The position numbers and the translations under genes are program-made. Below the pieces are notes generated by a model that was not told the origin of the DNA, searched no databases, and saw only the letters and a program-made list of their open reading frames with translations. From DATCVR01 sp036566745 (GTDB lineage: Bacteria; Actinomycetota; Actinomycetes; Jiangellales; Jiangellaceae), in NCBI GenBank assembly GCA_036566745.1, contig DATCVR010000422.1:1-16173 (forward strand): a DNA stretch of 16,173 bases, given 5' to 3'. Position 1 is the stretch's first letter. Every line of letters starts with the position of its first letter. Shown here piece by piece: positions 1 to 6,791 of this stretch.

Positions 1-180
1 CTGTGCGACACCGTCACCGACTTCTACGCCGCCGCGTTCCCCGGGGCCACCCGCGGCGGCGACACCGGCGACGTCACGTTCGACGGCGACGTTCAGGACG
101 CCGTGGTCACCTGCGACGGGGCCGAGGTGGCCCTGGGCACCGGCCCGGACCTCGACACCGCCCGCGCCGCGGTCAGCTGA
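1..180 (+). CDS. C-terminal end (59 residues) of an unidentified protein
   Basis: The reading frame starting at base 1 stays open to the TGA at 178-180 and almost every codon ends in G or C, as in the real genes of this window. It is therefore very likely the 3' end of a plus-strand gene that begins before the window. The visible part is acidic, rich in Gly, Asp and Ala, and has two cysteines (near visible residues 2 and 38). I recognise no motif and assign no function. Its last eight bases overlap the end of dapC on the other strand, so the two genes converge with overlapping stop codons and no room for a terminator. Two other plus-strand frames are open here but lack the codon bias. Confidence 0.6.
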   Translation: MCDTVTDFYAAAFPGATRGGDTGDVTFDGDVQDAVVTCDGAEVALGTGPDLDTARAAVS

Positions 181-1273
181 GCCGAACGGCCGCGGCGTCG
201 ACCTGGTCGTGGGTGGCCGTCAGCGCAACCCGTACGTGCGCGACGCCGGGGTGGCCGTAGATCTCCCCCGGCGTGGCCAGGATGCCGCGCTCGGCCAGCC
301 AGCCGATGGTCTCCCAGCACGGCTCGTCGCGGGTGACCCACAGGTACAGCCCGGCCTCGGAGTGGTCGATGCGGAATCCGGCCGTCTCGAAGGCCGTCCA
401 CAGCACGTCGCGTCGGCGACGGTAGAGCGCGAGCTGGGCGTCGACGTGGTCGTCGTCGCCGAGGGCGGCGATCATCGCGGCCTGCACCGGCAGCGGCACC
501 ATCAACCCGGCGTGCTTGCGTGGTTCGAGGATGCGCCGCACCAGCTCCGGGTCCCCCACCACGAACCCCGCACGGTGACCCGCCATGTTCGAGCGCTTGG
601 ACAGCGAGTGGACCGCGATGACGCCCTCGAGCGATCCGCCGTTGACCTCGGGATCGAGCACCGACGCGGGACGCCGATCCCAGCCGAACTCGAGATAGCA
701 CTCGTCAGAGGCCAGCACGGCGCCACGCTCGCGGGCCCAGGCCACCATCTTGGCGAGGTGCTCGGCGGGCAGGACGCGTCCGTGGGGGTTGGCCGGCGAG
801 TTGACCCACACCAGCCCGACCCGCTGCGGTCCCAGCGCAGCAGTGGAGTCCGAGGGCACCGCCCGGACGCGGGCCAGGCGGGCGCCGACGTCGTAGGTGG
901 GGTAGGCGAGCTCGGGCAGCACGACCGCGTCGTCGTCATCGAGGTCGAGGAGGGTGGGCAGCCAGGCGACGAGCTCCTTGGAGCCGATGGTGGGCAGCAC
1001 GCCGTCCGGATCCACCGTGGTGATGCCGAAGCGCCGAGCGAAGTACCCGGCCACGGCGTCGCGCAGCTCGGGACGACCGTAGGTGGTGGGATACCCGGGC
1101 GCGTCGGCCGCGGCGGCCAGGGCGTCCCGGACCACCCGGGGCGTCGGGTCGACGGGAGTGCCCATGGACAGGTCGACGACGCCGTCCGGATGGGCTCGGG
1201 CACGCTCCTGGTACGGCGCCAGGACGTCCCAGGGAAAGTCGGGCAGCCTACGCCGCCGCGGTGTCGGCGACAC
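173..1273 (-). CDS. dapC: Succinyldiaminopimelate transaminase (DapC)
   Basis: This is a PLP-dependent fold-type I aminotransferase of 366 residues, the usual size for actinobacterial DapC. DapC makes N-succinyl-L,L-diaminopimelate from the 2-amino-6-oxo precursor with glutamate as amino donor, in the cytosolic diaminopimelate/lysine pathway that also feeds peptidoglycan. Visible landmarks are NSPANPHG (158-165), the PLP-ring Asp190 and Tyr193 in SDECYLEFGW, the Schiff-base Lys226 in HSLSKRSNMAGHRAGF, and the carboxylate-binding Arg in HVRVAL (about 348). The GTG at 1273 is chosen as start because a GAAGG lies 9 bases upstream and it follows the fdxA stop by five bases. The frame is open for 92 more codons upstream, but that stretch only shadows fdxA. 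The specific substrate is inferred from the fdxA neighbour, as in Rv1177-Rv1178; the aminotransferase class itself is certain. Confidence 0.9.
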   Translation of the reverse strand: MSPTPRRRRLPDFPWDVLAPYQERARAHPDGVVDLSMGTPVDPTPRVVRDALAAAADAPGYPTTYGRPELRDAVAGYFARRFGITTVDPDGVLPTIGSKELVAWLPTLLDLDDDDAVVLPELAYPTYDVGARLARVRAVPSDSTAALGPQRVGLVWVNSPANPHGRVLPAEHLAKMVAWARERGAVLASDECYLEFGWDRRPASVLDPEVNGGSLEGVIAVHSLSKRSNMAGHRAGFVVGDPELVRRILEPRKHAGLMVPLPVQAAMIAALGDDDHVDAQLALYRRRRDVLWTAFETAGFRIDHSEAGLYLWVTRDEPCWETIGWLAERGILATPGEIYGHPGVAHVRVALTATHDQVDAAAVRLS

Positions 1274-1278
1274 GCCAG

Positions 1279-1608
1279 TCAGCCTTCGTGGGTCTCCTGC
1301 GGCGGCAGCTGGGCGATCAGCGCGTGATCCTTGTCGATGGTGCCGAGCTTGGATGCGCCGCCGGGCGAGCCGAGGTCGTCGAAGAACTCGGCATTGGCCT
1401 GGGTGTAGTCCTTCCACTCCTCGGGGACGTCGTCCTCGTAGAAGATCGCTTCGACCGGGCAGACCGGCTCGCAGGCACCGCAGTCGACGCATTCGTCGGG
1501 GTGGATGTAGAGCATCCGTTCGCCCTCGTAGATGCAGTCGACGGGACACTCCTCAACGCAGGCGAGGTCCTTGAGATCGACGCACGGCTGCGCGATGACG
1601 TAAGTCAC
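1279..1608 (-). CDS. fdxA: 7Fe ferredoxin [3Fe-4S][4Fe-4S] (FdxA/FdxC type)
   Basis: A 109-residue acidic seven-iron ferredoxin and cytosolic electron carrier. By analogy with Azotobacter ferredoxin I, Cys9, Cys17 and Cys50 bind the 3Fe-4S cluster, and Cys21, Cys40, Cys43 and Cys46 bind the 4Fe-4S cluster. Cys25 matches the free cysteine of that protein. The C-terminal half (EEWKDYTQANAEFF onward) is the usual acidic tail. The GTG at 1608 is chosen because an AGGAGG sits eight bases before it and the protein then begins TYVIAQPC, as its homologues do. The 17 upstream codons in the same frame are promoter sequence. dapC follows after five bases, so the two are co-transcribed and probably translationally coupled. 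The partner redox enzyme is not visible; in mycobacteria this class can serve cytochromes P450. The mycobacterial equivalent of this gene is named fdxC. Confidence 0.93.
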   Translation of the reverse strand: MTYVIAQPCVDLKDLACVEECPVDCIYEGERMLYIHPDECVDCGACEPVCPVEAIFYEDDVPEEWKDYTQANAEFFDDLGSPGGASKLGTIDKDHALIAQLPPQETHEG

Positions 1609-1654
1609 GGCGGTGTCCTCCTGTCGGTGCCCAGCATGAGGCACAAATCGGTAC

Positions 1655-1675
1655 GCCACCTAGTATCACGGTGGC
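1655..1675. promoter_or_regulatory. Divergent fdxA / GNAT promoter region with a GCCACC-N9-GGTGGC dyad
   Basis: The 97 bases between the fdxA start (1608) and the acetyltransferase start (1706) hold an exact inverted repeat: GCCACC at 1655-1660 and GGTGGC at 1670-1675, separated by TAGTATCAC. The AT-rich spacer contains TAGTAT (1661-1666), a plausible plus-strand -10 box. On the other strand it contains GATACT (1667-1662), a plausible -10 for fdxA. No good -35 is visible for either. A dyad centred on two overlapping -10 boxes suggests an operator that could control both genes. This is inference from the layout only. Confidence 0.35.
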
Positions 1676-1705
1676 ACCTCACGCTCATGCAACCAAGGTC
1701 AGCCT

Positions 1706-2716
1706 ATGAGACAGCATCCCACCACCGTGCAACCGGCCGATGCCCTGGGCCGGCGGGTCGTCGTGCGCCATCGGCTGCATGACGGCGAGCACGCCGCCAC
1801 CGACGTCATCGGCGTCGTCGAGGGCTGGTCGTCCGGCGTGATCCACGTCCGGACGTCCGCCGGAGCGGTGGTGACCATCGACGAGCGCGACGTCGTCGCC
1901 GCCAAGGTGGTGCCCGCCCGCACCGTGACCCGCCGCGAGGTCCGCGATCTCGAGAGCGCGGCGGCACAGGGCTGGCGCGGCAACGAGACCGCCACGATCG
2001 GGGCGTGGCTGCTGCGGGCCGGCGGCGGGTTCACCGGCCGGGCGAACTCCTGCATGCCCCTCGACGATCCCGGCATCCCGGTCGTCGCCGCCGTCGAACG
2101 AGTCGAGCGGTGGTACGCCGAGCGCGAGCTCCGCCCGGCGTTCCAGGTGCCGGTCCCTCTCGGCGGCACCCTCTCGCCGGTGCTCGACGCCCTGGGCTGG
2201 CCGGCCGCCGAGGACGAGACCGTCGTGATGACCGCCTCGATCGACGACGTCCGGGCGGCTGCTCGATCCGACCTTCCGCCGGTCCACGTCGCCGACCGGC
2301 CCGACGACGCATGGCTGGCCGCCTACCACTATCGCGGCGGTGAGCTGCCCGCCCATGCCGTTCGGGTCATGCTCGACGCGGCGACCGTCGGATTCGGCGG
2401 CGTGGACGACCCTGAGGGCGAGCTGACCGGCCGAGCCGGAGCCAGGGTGGCGGTCGCGCGCGGAGCGGTCAGCTCGGCGCCGAGCGGCCATCGGTGGCTG
2501 GGCGTGACGGCCGTCGAGGTCGCCCCCGAAGCCCGCCGGCGTGGGCTCGGCAGCCACGTCATGGCCGGGGTGGCCGCGTGGGGCGCCGAGCACGCAGCCA
2601 CCGACGTGTACGTCCAGGTGGCGGCCGAGAACCGCGCCGCGATCGCCACCTACGAGCGGCTCGGGTTCGGCGAGCACCACCGGTACCACTACCGGCGGCG
2701 CCCGACCCCTCGGTGA
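1706..2716 (+). CDS. GNAT-family N-acetyltransferase with N-terminal SH3-like domain (Rv0428c-like)
   Basis: This 336-residue protein appears to have two parts. Residues about 12-70 look like the small beta-barrel (SH3-like) domain seen in front of some actinobacterial acetyltransferases (GRRVVVRHRL, VIGVVEGWSSG, VTIDERDVVAAKVVP). The rest is a GNAT fold with the acetyl-CoA pyrophosphate loop at 272-284 (VAPEARRRGLGSH, the R-x-x-G-x-G/A motif) and the motif-B helix NRAAIATYERLGF (309-321). It should transfer an acetyl group from acetyl-CoA to an unknown amine. The ATG at 1706 has an AAGG about eight bases upstream. The gene diverges from fdxA and converges with the VanW gene, with 13 bases between their stops. 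Family assignment is firm; the substrate is unknown. Confidence 0.88.
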   Translation: MRQHPTTVQPADALGRRVVVRHRLHDGEHAATDVIGVVEGWSSGVIHVRTSAGAVVTIDERDVVAAKVVPARTVTRREVRDLESAAAQGWRGNETATIGAWLLRAGGGFTGRANSCMPLDDPGIPVVAAVERVERWYAERELRPAFQVPVPLGGTLSPVLDALGWPAAEDETVVMTASIDDVRAAARSDLPPVHVADRPDDAWLAAYHYRGGELPAHAVRVMLDAATVGFGGVDDPEGELTGRAGARVAVARGAVSSAPSGHRWLGVTAVEVAPEARRRGLGSHVMAGVAAWGAEHAATDVYVQVAAENRAAIATYERLGFGEHHRYHYRRRPTPR

Positions 2717-2729
2717 TCAGGTAGCTCGC

Positions 2730-5333
2730 TCAGTCGCCCCTCGGCTTGTCGCCGCAGACCACGCGCGGGTTCGGGCGGTAGGTCCACGGGAAGCTCTCGT
2801 CCTTGACGACCGCGCCCGTGGGGTCCTTGACCGTGCGGTACGACGTGATGTCGAAGCCTTCCCAGCCGCCCTGGGCCACGCAGTTCCCGCCGTCGTCGTG
2901 GACGACCGGCGGGCTGGTGAAGTTGCTCCGCTCGGACACCGACGTCTCGACCGTGAAGTGCGGCGTGCTCCAGATCTTCACGGTCAGCGTGCCGTTGCTG
3001 CCCGGCGTCGCCGCGGTGAACACGGTGTCGACAAGGACGCCGTAGGGCGTGTCGTTCTTGAACGACATGTCGAAGCTGCCCCACGACACGGTGGCTTCCT
3101 GGCCCACCGGGTACCGGTCGAAGTAGATGCTGTGCGGCTGGTGGTGGATGTCCTGCAGGCCGGCCAGGAACGCCGCGTGATAGGAGGTGGTCGCCACCTG
3201 TGAGACACCGCCCCCGTAGTCCTCGACCAGCTTGCCGCCGTTGATCGTGGTGCCGATCGCGAAGCCGTTGGCGGCGGTGCGCTCACCCACCAGACCGTTG
3301 AGGCTGAAGTCCTCGTCGGGCTGGAGCAGGGTGTTGTCGATCTTCTGGGCCGCGAGCCCGATGTTGGTGTTGCGGTATTCGGCATAGGGGAAGTGCGTGG
3401 TCATCTCGGCGACCACTTCGGTGACCCCGAGCGCCTCGGCGGCCTCGGTGGTCAGCGCGGGGTCGACCTCGGTCAGCTCGACCGCGGCCTGGCGGGCCTC
3501 ACCGTCCTCGGTGAGAGCCGGCAGGACCGCGGCGCTCAGCGCGTCGGCGGCGATGCCCTGACCCTGCTCGGCCGGCACGACCACGGGTCCGCCGTCCTCG
3601 ATCCGGATGGTGGCGTCCTTGCCTTCCTGCCCGATCTCGGCCAGGGCATCGTGGGCGACCTCGCTGAGCTTGGCGCCGTCGAGAGCCGGTGTGAGGGTGC
3701 CGGAGTCGTCGGGGACGAGCGTGAGCGCCTGGCCGATGAGCTCCGGCCCCATCTCGACGCTCTGGTCGCCGGCCACGATGGTCACCGGCGCCGACATCGC
3801 CGGCTCGGCGAACTCGGCGGCCGCGCGGGCTACCTCCTCGCTGGTGACCAGCGGCGCGACGTCCGTGATCGGCAGCGCGACATCGGCCAGCGGGAGCTGC
3901 TGGATGCCGTCGCCGCCGAAGAAGGCCTGCTCGAGAGCGTCGGAGCCGGCCGCGACGTCGACCGCCTTCCCGGCCACGGGCTCGCTGGTCACGACGGCGC
4001 CTTCGTCGAAAGCCACCGCGCCGTTGACAGCCGCGGTGTCGGACTCCTCACCGATCGCGGTGAGCGCGGCTTCGAGGGCCGGACGGTCGACCGCCGGAAC
4101 GGGCTCGACCTCATCCGCGCCGAGCAGTGCCTTGACCAGCGAGACCGGGTTGGCGCTGCCGCCCGGCACAGCGGCGACCGTGGCCGGGATGTCGACGGTC
4201 AGGCCGATCTCGGACGGGATCAGCTCGTGGGTGGTCTCGCCGTCGGCGACGGTGGCGTGGAGCGGGACGTCGACCAGCGCCGGCAGCTCGGCTTCGAGCT
4301 TGGCCTCGGCGTCCTCCGGCGAGAGCCCGCCCACCTCGACGCCCACGACGGTCGCACCGCGGGCCAGCGAGTTGCCCGCCACGAGGTAGGCGATGCCGTA
4401 GGCGAGACCCAGCACCACGACGATCGAGGCGACGACCAGGCCGGCCTTGCGTCGCCGCTTGGGGGTGGCGTCCGAGTCGAGCTCCGCGGGGGTGTCCGGG
4501 TCGCTCGGCGCGACGGCGGGGGCCGTCAGTGCCGTGGTCGCCGGAGCGGGGGTCGCGACGGTGGGCGAGCCGGGCGCTGGGCGGCCGGAACTCGACTGGC
4601 CGGCACCAGGCCGGGAGACGTCGGGCCGGGAGACGTCCGGCCGCACGTCGGACCGGGTCCCGTCGGGGCGCCGTCCCTCCGGACGAGCCTCAGGCCGGGG
4701 GGACTCCGCAGTGGTGCCCTGCTGGCGCGGGGCGGAGATCGGACCGGACGTGCTCGACTCCGGCGTGGCGGACCTGGGCTTGTCGGGCCGCGGCGTGCCG
4801 GACCGGGGCTGGTCAGATCTGGCCTGGCTGGGAGCTGCGCCGGCCGCGGACCCGCCCACGGCCGATGCGCCCGCCGCGCCGTCGCGAGCCGACGCCGCAG
4901 CCGACTCACGGGAGGGCTTCACAGGCTGCGTCGCGTCGCTCGACCCGCTCGACCCGTTAGAGCCGCTCGAACCGTTCGCGTCCTTCGAACCGTTCGCGTC
5001 CTTCGGAGTGGAAGCCTTCGACCCGCCCGACCCGCTCGCCGCACCCGAACCGCCCGAAGCCGACGACCCGTTGGACGGGGGCGTGGCGGCGGCATCGGGG
5101 GCACCGGCCGCGCTGGCGGCCCGGTCCGGTGTCGAGGGAGGTGTCGACGACGGCTTCGCAGGCGGGTTCGACGATCGGTCGGCAGGCATGGGCGAGACCT
5201 CTGCTGGGGCGCCGGAAGGCGGGGTTGTAGAGTCGTCGCCACCGGCGGCGAGTTCGGCGGTCTGGTCCGGATCGGCCGTCTGGCCCCGGGCGTGGCGCAG
5301 CGAGTCGCCCAGGCTGGTTGGCTTGTCGCTCAC
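2730..5333 (-). CDS. VanW-family membrane-anchored cell-envelope protein with long disordered N-terminus
   Basis: An 867-residue protein if it starts at GTG 5333. Residues 1-295 are low-complexity (Ser, Pro, Ala, Gly, Asp, Arg) with short repeats, and probably disordered and cytoplasmic. A basic stop (KRRRK) precedes one membrane helix at about 297-320. The outer part has repeated alpha/beta modules resembling the peptidoglycan-binding-like (PG_binding_4) domains that precede VanW. A VanW domain follows at about 650-785, with the hallmark GGGVSQVATTSYHAA (707-721). Two cysteines, 818 and 860, lie in the outer C-terminal tail and could form a disulfide. VanW itself has no proven biochemical role; it occurs in glycopeptide-resistance clusters and in many Gram-positive envelope proteins. 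GTG 5333 is preferred because TTAGGTG lies about nine bases before it. GTG 5345, four codons upstream, is possible but has a weaker ribosome site. Confidence 0.88.
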   Translation of the reverse strand: MSDKPTSLGDSLRHARGQTADPDQTAELAAGGDDSTTPPSGAPAEVSPMPADRSSNPPAKPSSTPPSTPDRAASAAGAPDAAATPPSNGSSASGGSGAASGSGGSKASTPKDANGSKDANGSSGSNGSSGSSDATQPVKPSRESAAASARDGAAGASAVGGSAAGAAPSQARSDQPRSGTPRPDKPRSATPESSTSGPISAPRQQGTTAESPRPEARPEGRRPDGTRSDVRPDVSRPDVSRPGAGQSSSGRPAPGSPTVATPAPATTALTAPAVAPSDPDTPAELDSDATPKRRRKAGLVVASIVVVLGLAYGIAYLVAGNSLARGATVVGVEVGGLSPEDAEAKLEAELPALVDVPLHATVADGETTHELIPSEIGLTVDIPATVAAVPGGSANPVSLVKALLGADEVEPVPAVDRPALEAALTAIGEESDTAAVNGAVAFDEGAVVTSEPVAGKAVDVAAGSDALEQAFFGGDGIQQLPLADVALPITDVAPLVTSEEVARAAAEFAEPAMSAPVTIVAGDQSVEMGPELIGQALTLVPDDSGTLTPALDGAKLSEVAHDALAEIGQEGKDATIRIEDGGPVVVPAEQGQGIAADALSAAVLPALTEDGEARQAAVELTEVDPALTTEAAEALGVTEVVAEMTTHFPYAEYRNTNIGLAAQKIDNTLLQPDEDFSLNGLVGERTAANGFAIGTTINGGKLVEDYGGGVSQVATTSYHAAFLAGLQDIHHQPHSIYFDRYPVGQEATVSWGSFDMSFKNDTPYGVLVDTVFTAATPGSNGTLTVKIWSTPHFTVETSVSERSNFTSPPVVHDDGGNCVAQGGWEGFDITSYRTVKDPTGAVVKDESFPWTYRPNPRVVCGDKPRGD
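4611..4640 (-). repeat. Two 15-bp tandem copies in the VanW gene, encoding repeated SRPDV
   Basis: CCGGGAGACGTCGGG (4611-4625) is followed directly by CCGGGAGACGTCCGG (4626-4640), one mismatch apart. A further degenerate copy follows. Read on the coding strand this gives the repeated SRPDV units of the disordered cytoplasmic head. The repeat is in frame, so changes in copy number would alter length without breaking the gene. Confidence 0.8.
4969..5004 (-). repeat. Two perfect 18-bp tandem copies in the VanW gene, encoding KDANGS twice
   Basis: The 18-mer GAACCGTTCGCGTCCTTC occurs at 4969-4986 and again, identical, at 4987-5004. It encodes KDANGS-KDANGS on the minus strand. Flanking nine-base units of the kind GAACCGCTC/GACCCGCTC encode SSGSNGSSGS, so the local stretch is a small in-frame minisatellite in the predicted disordered cytoplasmic segment. 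Identity at synonymous positions suggests recent duplication. Confidence 0.85.
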
Positions 5334-5372
5334 GCGCGGGAACACCTAACGTTCTCGGAATCGGCATACGAA

Positions 5373-5392
5373 GGCGGGCCTACAGGCCCGCC
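5373..5392 (-). terminator. Hairpin after the mshB-DUF6113 pair, before the VanW gene
   Basis: GGCGGGCC (5373-5380), loop TACA, GGCCCGCC (5385-5392) form a perfect eight-bp GC stem. It lies 10 bases past the stop of the small membrane protein and about 40 bases before the VanW start. On the minus strand it is followed by TTCGTATG, which is not a good U-tract. It may be a weak or partial intrinsic terminator, or an mRNA-processing or stability stem between two co-directional units. Confidence 0.5.
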
Positions 5393-5402
5393 GCGGCGCA
5401 TC

Positions 5403-5756
5403 TTACTCGAAAGCCCGCACTCTACCGGTCCCCGCACCCAGACCGATCGCGACTCCCACGCACAGCACGCCCCCGAACAGGTACACCAGACCGGGAGTGT
5501 CGCCGGCGATGACGACGTCGCCCTCGGCGTGCGGCGCGGCGAGGACGAGCACCGCCGCCAGCCAGCTCAGACCGGCCACGCCGATGCCGATCCTCGAACT
5601 GGCCCACGACCGGCAGATCAGGACAAGCCCGACCACTGCGCTCAACGCCAGGGCAAGCCCCAATGGCACCGCCCACCGGTGGACGAACGCACCGGCCACG
5701 CCCACCAGCACGGCGACCACGGCCAGCGCGGCGACCCGCAGGACCTGGGTGAACAC
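5403..5756 (-). CDS. Small four-helix integral membrane protein (DUF6113-like)
   Basis: A 117-residue very hydrophobic protein with four likely membrane helices at about 6-26, 31-49, 56-75 and 85-108. A short polar stretch (APHAEGDVVIAGDT) lies between helices 3 and 4. The arrangement and the motif ending helix 3 before PHAEGD resemble DUF6113 proteins, which I recall lying next to mshB in Streptomyces; Rv1171 in M. tuberculosis occupies the same place. No function is established. The start is GTG 5756, five bases after the mshB stop, with GAGGG (within the mshB 3' end) about ten bases upstream, so translation is probably coupled to mshB. Confidence 0.8.
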   Translation of the reverse strand: MFTQVLRVAALAVVAVLVGVAGAFVHRWAVPLGLALALSAVVGLVLICRSWASSRIGIGVAGLSWLAAVLVLAAPHAEGDVVIAGDTPGLVYLFGGVLCVGVAIGLGAGTGRVRAFE

Positions 5757-5761
5757 CCGCG

Positions 5762-6682
5762 TCAGCCCTCGACGCCGGCGAACAGGTCGGCTTCGCGCCC
5801 GGACTCCGGATCGACGGGCCCGGACAGGCCCTGGGCGAGCCGGAAGTACTCCTGGGCCCAGATCCCGTGGCCGACCTTGTCGGACAGCGCGAAGAACGGG
5901 CCGTCGACGTCGATCTGGGTGGCGTGGGCACGCATGGCCGCCATCTTCCGCTCGATCTGCGCGGTGCCGTCGATGATGGCGCTGACATCGGCGTCGTCGA
6001 CCGCGAAGCCCATGTCGTCGGCCGATTCGAGACCGCCGAACGTGCTGCCCTGCTCACGCATCGCCTCGATGCCGCGCTCGATGACGCTGCGTGGCATCGC
6101 GGTCCAGTAGACCTTCGGCACCGCCCAGGCCGGGCCGAGGTCGTGCCGGTGACTCGGGACTCCGGCGAGCACGACCGCGTAGGCGGCTACCCGGTGGGCC
6201 TTGATGTGATCGGGGTGTCCGTAGCTGCCGTTGTCGTCGTCGGTGATCACGACCTGCGGCCGGACCTCGCGGATGACTTCGACCAGATGGTTCGCGGCTT
6301 CGCGCAGGTCAGCGGCCCAGAAGCTGTCCGTCCGGACCTGTGCGGGAGGCTCGGCGCGGCGGCCGTTCTCGCTCCAGACCATGCCGGTGTCGCGGTATCG
6401 CCCGGCGCCCCCGAGGAAGCGGTGGTCGGTGACCCCCAGCTCGGCCATCGCCGCGGCGAGCTCTCCCACGCGGTGACGGCCGAGGCCGTCGTCCTGGTCG
6501 GCGGCGAGGTGAGCCAGCTCGGGCACCAGCACCTCGCCCTGCTCGCCCAGGGTGCAGGTGACCAGCGTGACATGCGCGCCTTCGTCGACGTAGCGAGCCA
6601 TGGTGGCGCCGGTCGCGATGGACTCGTCGTCCGGGTGGGCGTGCACCAGCAGGAGCCGGCGCGCAGCGTCTGGTGCGGCCAT
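5762..6682 (-). CDS. mshB: MshB, GlcNAc-Ins deacetylase of mycothiol biosynthesis
   Basis: A 306-residue zinc deacetylase of the PIG-L/LmbE family, close to the 303 residues of M. tuberculosis MshB. It removes acetate from 1-O-(2-acetamido-2-deoxy-glucopyranosyl)-myo-inositol to give GlcN-Ins, the acceptor for cysteine in mycothiol synthesis. The N-terminal signature HAHPDDES is at 14-21. By alignment with the M. tuberculosis enzyme, zinc is held by His16, Asp19 and His159 (in GHPDH), and Asp18 is the general base. CTLGEQGEVL and FLGGAGRYRDTGM are strongly MshB-like and argue against the mycothiol-S-conjugate amidase paralogue. ATG 6682 is the start; the frame runs 185 codons further up, but only as antisense to the regulator gene. 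There is no clear Shine-Dalgarno site, and a -10 box lies exactly where a leaderless message would need it. Confidence 0.94.
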   Translation of the reverse strand: MAAPDAARRLLLVHAHPDDESIATGATMARYVDEGAHVTLVTCTLGEQGEVLVPELAHLAADQDDGLGRHRVGELAAAMAELGVTDHRFLGGAGRYRDTGMVWSENGRRAEPPAQVRTDSFWAADLREAANHLVEVIREVRPQVVITDDDNGSYGHPDHIKAHRVAAYAVVLAGVPSHRHDLGPAWAVPKVYWTAMPRSVIERGIEAMREQGSTFGGLESADDMGFAVDDADVSAIIDGTAQIERKMAAMRAHATQIDVDGPFFALSDKVGHGIWAQEYFRLAQGLSGPVDPESGREADLFAGVEG

Positions 6683-6688
6683 GGCGCA

Positions 6689-6694
6689 ACAGTA
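6689..6694 (-). promoter_or_regulatory. Candidate -10 box (TACTGT) of a leaderless mshB promoter
   Basis: TACTGT on the minus strand fits the actinobacterial TAnnnT -10 pattern. Six bases (TGCGCC) separate it from the mshB ATG, which puts the expected +1 on the A of the start codon. The lack of a ribosome-binding site before this ATG agrees with a leaderless transcript. No -35 resembling TTGACA is present at the expected distance. Confidence 0.4.
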
Positions 6695-6748
6695 CGTCCC
6701 GGCCGCCGGCCGGCCCGCGAGACCCCACGTCGGCGTACGGCGGCTGTG

Positions 6749-6754
6749 TACCAT
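6749..6754 (+). promoter_or_regulatory. Candidate -10 box (TACCAT) of the GAF regulator gene
   Basis: TACCAT fits TAnnnT and lies about 38 bases before the GTG start at 6792, leaving a short leader that contains the GGGAG ribosome site at 6781-6785. It sits in the 109-bp divergent gap shared with mshB. No convincing -35 is present, so this is a weak call. Confidence 0.25.
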
Positions 6755-6791
6755 GCGATCCTGGTGTGAACCGGCGACGAGGGAGATCGGG

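Noticed and set aside
209..1327. A plus-strand open frame of 372 codons antisense to dapC
   Set aside because: It is fully covered by a well-supported aminotransferase gene with intact active-site motifs; the antisense product shows none.
5340..5354. GAAC-N7-GTTC before the VanW gene as a LexA (SOS) box
   Set aside because: The actinobacterial LexA site needs a four-base spacer (GAAC-N4-GTTC); seven bases here does not fit.
3393..6110. A plus-strand open frame of 905 codons antisense to the VanW, DUF6113 and mshB genes
   Set aside because: It is a GC-bias shadow: the product is an Arg/Gly/Asp-rich string with no fold-like pattern, it crosses three recognisable minus-strand genes, and it has no ribosome site or domain.
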